The position numbers and the translations under genes are program-made. The notes under the pieces are model-generated. The model worked only from the letters and a program-made list of their open reading frames with translations. It was not told the DNA's origin and made no database searches. Positions 4,909 to 6,182 of a stretch of 6,182 bases of DNA are shown here, one piece after another. Position 1 is the first letter of the stretch; every line of letters starts with the position of its first letter. This DNA comes from JAFGCL01 sp964492335 (GTDB lineage: Bacteria > Chloroflexota > Dehalococcoidia > UBA2247 > RBG-13-53-26), in assembly GCA_964492335.1 (NCBI GenBank), contig CAZBJX010000042.1, positions 1 to 6,182 of the forward strand. Reading direction: 5' to 3'.

Positions 4909-6096
4909 CTAGACCTGCTTCGGCAGCCCCAGGCCTTCCCTGCCGGCGACATGGTTCTTGGAGGTCTCGGTGGTCCCGCCGGCCAGGGTGAAGGACAGCG
5001 CGCTGATATAGGTGTGCCGGATACGGCCGCCCAGCCTGGCCCATTTGGACTCTTCGTCCAGCGGCCCGTAGAGGCCCATGATCTGCATGCCCACGTTGCC
5101 CACGCGCTGGCAGGTCTGGCCGCCCAGGATCTTGATCTGGGCGCTGGCCTTCACCGTGGACTTCCCGTTGGCCGCCAGCCAGTTGAGCTCGTGGCCCAGG
5201 TTCATGCATACCTCGATGTCGATGGCCAGCTGGGCCAGCTTGCTCCGCACCAGGGGGTCCCGGCAGAGCGGCTCACCGTCCACTACCGTCTCCCTGGCGT
5301 ACTGGACCAGCTGCTCCAGGTACCTCTGGGCATTGTAGATGGTGAGCAGCCCGTACGACCGCTCAATGCCGAAAGCGTGCAGCAGCAGGTGCATGCCGCC
5401 GTTCTTCTGGCCGATGACGTTCTCTTTGGGCACCCTGACGTTGTCGAAGAACACCTCGCAGAAGGCCGGGATGCCGGTCGGCTGGGCGATCTGGCGCATG
5501 GTTATGCCGGGGCTCTTCGTATCCACCACGATGGCCGTCAGCCCCATGTGCTTCTGGGGGTCGGTCCGGGCGAACACCATCAGGTAGTCGGAGTGATGGG
5601 CATTGCTGGTCCAGATCTTCTGTCCGTTCAGGATGTAGCCGTCGGCCTCCTCCACCGCCTTGAGCTGGATGTTGAAGGTGTCCGTGCCCGCGTTGGGCTC
5701 GCTCATGCCGGTGGCCCACTTCACCCGGCCCTCGGCGATGGGGACCACGTACTTCTGCTTCTGCTCCGGGGTGCCGAACTGCAGGATCAGCTCGGCCGAA
5801 GCCGGGGCCATGTCCATGACCGGCGCGCCGCGATAGGCCGCCTCCTGCATGAAGATGGCCTCCATCCAGATCGATGCCCCGCGGCCCCCGTATTCCCCGG
5901 GCCATGTCAGGCCCAGGTAGTTCTTCTCGCCGGCCCTGCGCCACATGCTCAGGCCCAGCTGGCGGTATTCCTCGCTCCGGGACTCTTCCTCGGGGCCCGG
6001 GTCCACTCCCGGGAAGCCAGGCGGCAGCTCACTGTCAAAGAAGTCCCTTACCTCCTGGCGGAAGGCCTCTTCCTCAGCCGTGTATCGAAAGTGCAT
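4909..6096 (-). CDS. Acyl-CoA dehydrogenase family protein
   Basis: This 395-residue FAD-dependent enzyme would introduce a 2,3-double bond into an acyl-CoA and pass electrons to an electron-transfer flavoprotein. The fold order is standard: an all-helical N-domain (to about 120), a beta middle domain with ATGMSEPNAGTD (128-139) and the IWTSNA segment (161-166) for FAD and substrate contact, then a helical C-domain (from about 230). The usual C-terminal catalytic glutamate (MCAD Glu376 position, just before GTTE at 374-377) is glycine (G373). A glutamate in FGIERS (E245) sits where isovaleryl-CoA dehydrogenase has its catalytic base, so the enzyme should still be active. The ATG at 6096 has GGAGAGGAG ending 4 nt upstream. 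It follows another gene end by 36 bp. Substrate chain type (branched, aromatic or polycyclic) cannot be assigned from sequence alone. Confidence 0.95.
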   Translation of the reverse strand: MHFRYTAEEEAFRQEVRDFFDSELPPGFPGVDPGPEEESRSEEYRQLGLSMWRRAGEKNYLGLTWPGEYGGRGASIWMEAIFMQEAAYRGAPVMDMAPASAELILQFGTPEQKQKYVVPIAEGRVKWATGMSEPNAGTDTFNIQLKAVEEADGYILNGQKIWTSNAHHSDYLMVFARTDPQKHMGLTAIVVDTKSPGITMRQIAQPTGIPAFCEVFFDNVRVPKENVIGQKNGGMHLLLHAFGIERSYGLLTIYNAQRYLEQLVQYARETVVDGEPLCRDPLVRSKLAQLAIDIEVCMNLGHELNWLAANGKSTVKASAQIKILGGQTCQRVGNVGMQIMGLYGPLDEESKWARLGGRIRHTYISALSFTLAGGTTETSKNHVAGREGLGLPKQV

Positions 6097-6116
6097 CGTA
6101 CTCCTCTCCGCCGTCT

Positions 6117-6132
6117 GCCGGACGAGTCCGGC
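6117..6132. other. Perfect inverted repeat between the partial gene and the acyl-CoA dehydrogenase
   Basis: GCCGGAC (6117-6123) and GTCCGGC (6126-6132) are perfect 7-bp arms separated by 2 nt; as RNA this would form a 6-bp stem with a 4-nt loop. It starts directly after the stop codon of the upstream gene and lies a few bases before the ribosome binding site of the next. There is no T-run. It may act as an intercistronic mRNA stem or a protein-binding palindrome, or may be chance. Confidence 0.35.
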
Positions 6133-6182
6133 CTACATCCCCAGTTCCTGGGCCACTACCTCGCGCTGGAAGTCGGCATCGC
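6133..6182 (-). CDS. 3' end of a gene, possibly a second acyl-CoA dehydrogenase (partial)
   Basis: Only the last 15 codons and a TAG stop are in the window, reading DADFQREVVAQELGM. The gene runs off the right edge. The tail resembles the C-terminal helix of acyl-CoA dehydrogenases, which typically reads GTSEIQRNIIAQR.LGL: Q-R, a hydrophobic pair, A and LG line up. This is a very short match, so a CoA transferase or any other protein with a similar helix is possible. It is 36 bp upstream of the acyl-CoA dehydrogenase on the same strand, consistent with one operon. Tandem acyl-CoA dehydrogenase genes are common, and some pairs form mixed complexes. Confidence 0.45.
   Translation of the reverse strand, partial: DADFQREVVAQELGM

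Noticed and set aside
3968..4912. Plus-strand open frame of 314 codons opposite the SDR
   Set aside because: It is a shadow of a well-supported SDR with an intact catalytic set. The translation is Gly/Val/His-rich low complexity without domain features.

Overview
The window is about 6.2 kb of GC-rich bacterial (possibly archaeal) DNA. It holds one plus-strand gene at the left edge, then a block of minus-strand metabolic genes that reads from right to left. The taxon cannot be fixed from sequence alone. A four-subunit 2-oxoacid:ferredoxin oxidoreductase, acyl-CoA dehydrogenases, an SDR and a pRiA4b ORF-3-type gene suggest an anaerobic or facultative organism such as a Chloroflexi (Dehalococcoidia-like) or deltaproteobacterial lineage. 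This is inference and not a phylogenetic result.

Left edge (1-806): a short noncoding stretch carries two imperfect copies of a motif resembling IS21-type element ends. It is followed by a plus-strand gene for a pRiA4b ORF-3 family protein (137-724), a family often found in accessory DNA. This part looks less GC-rich than the rest. An 82-bp gap separates this gene from the convergent minus-strand block.

Centre (807-3933): a tight minus-strand operon starts from a plausible sigma-70-like promoter near 3904-3933. It encodes, in order of transcription, a 2x[4Fe-4S] ferredoxin (delta), the VorB-like alpha subunit (GTG start), the TPP-binding beta subunit, the gamma subunit and a tandem ACT-domain protein. 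The first four genes overlap by 8, 4 and 11 bp; the ACT gene follows after 37 bp. Together they encode a complete CoA-acylating 2-oxoacid:ferredoxin oxidoreductase, most like 2-oxoisovalerate (VOR) enzymes, plus a candidate amino-acid-sensing partner.

Right (3998-6182): a short-chain dehydrogenase/reductase, an acyl-CoA dehydrogenase and the last 15 codons of another gene are on the same strand. That C-terminal fragment resembles an acyl-CoA dehydrogenase end, so two such genes may lie in tandem. Functionally, VOR would turn (branched) 2-oxoacids into acyl-CoAs and reduced ferredoxin, and the ACAD and SDR could act on acyl-CoA and hydroxyacyl intermediates. That fits amino-acid or fatty-acid catabolism, but the shared pathway is inferred from context.

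I see no tRNA, rRNA, CRISPR array, intact transposase or prophage gene, and no stretch over 300 bases without a gene. Most of the window is ordinary metabolism. The points most worth checking are the ACT partner of VOR, the acyl-CoA dehydrogenase with a relocated catalytic glutamate and possible tandem partner, and the mobile-element-like left edge.
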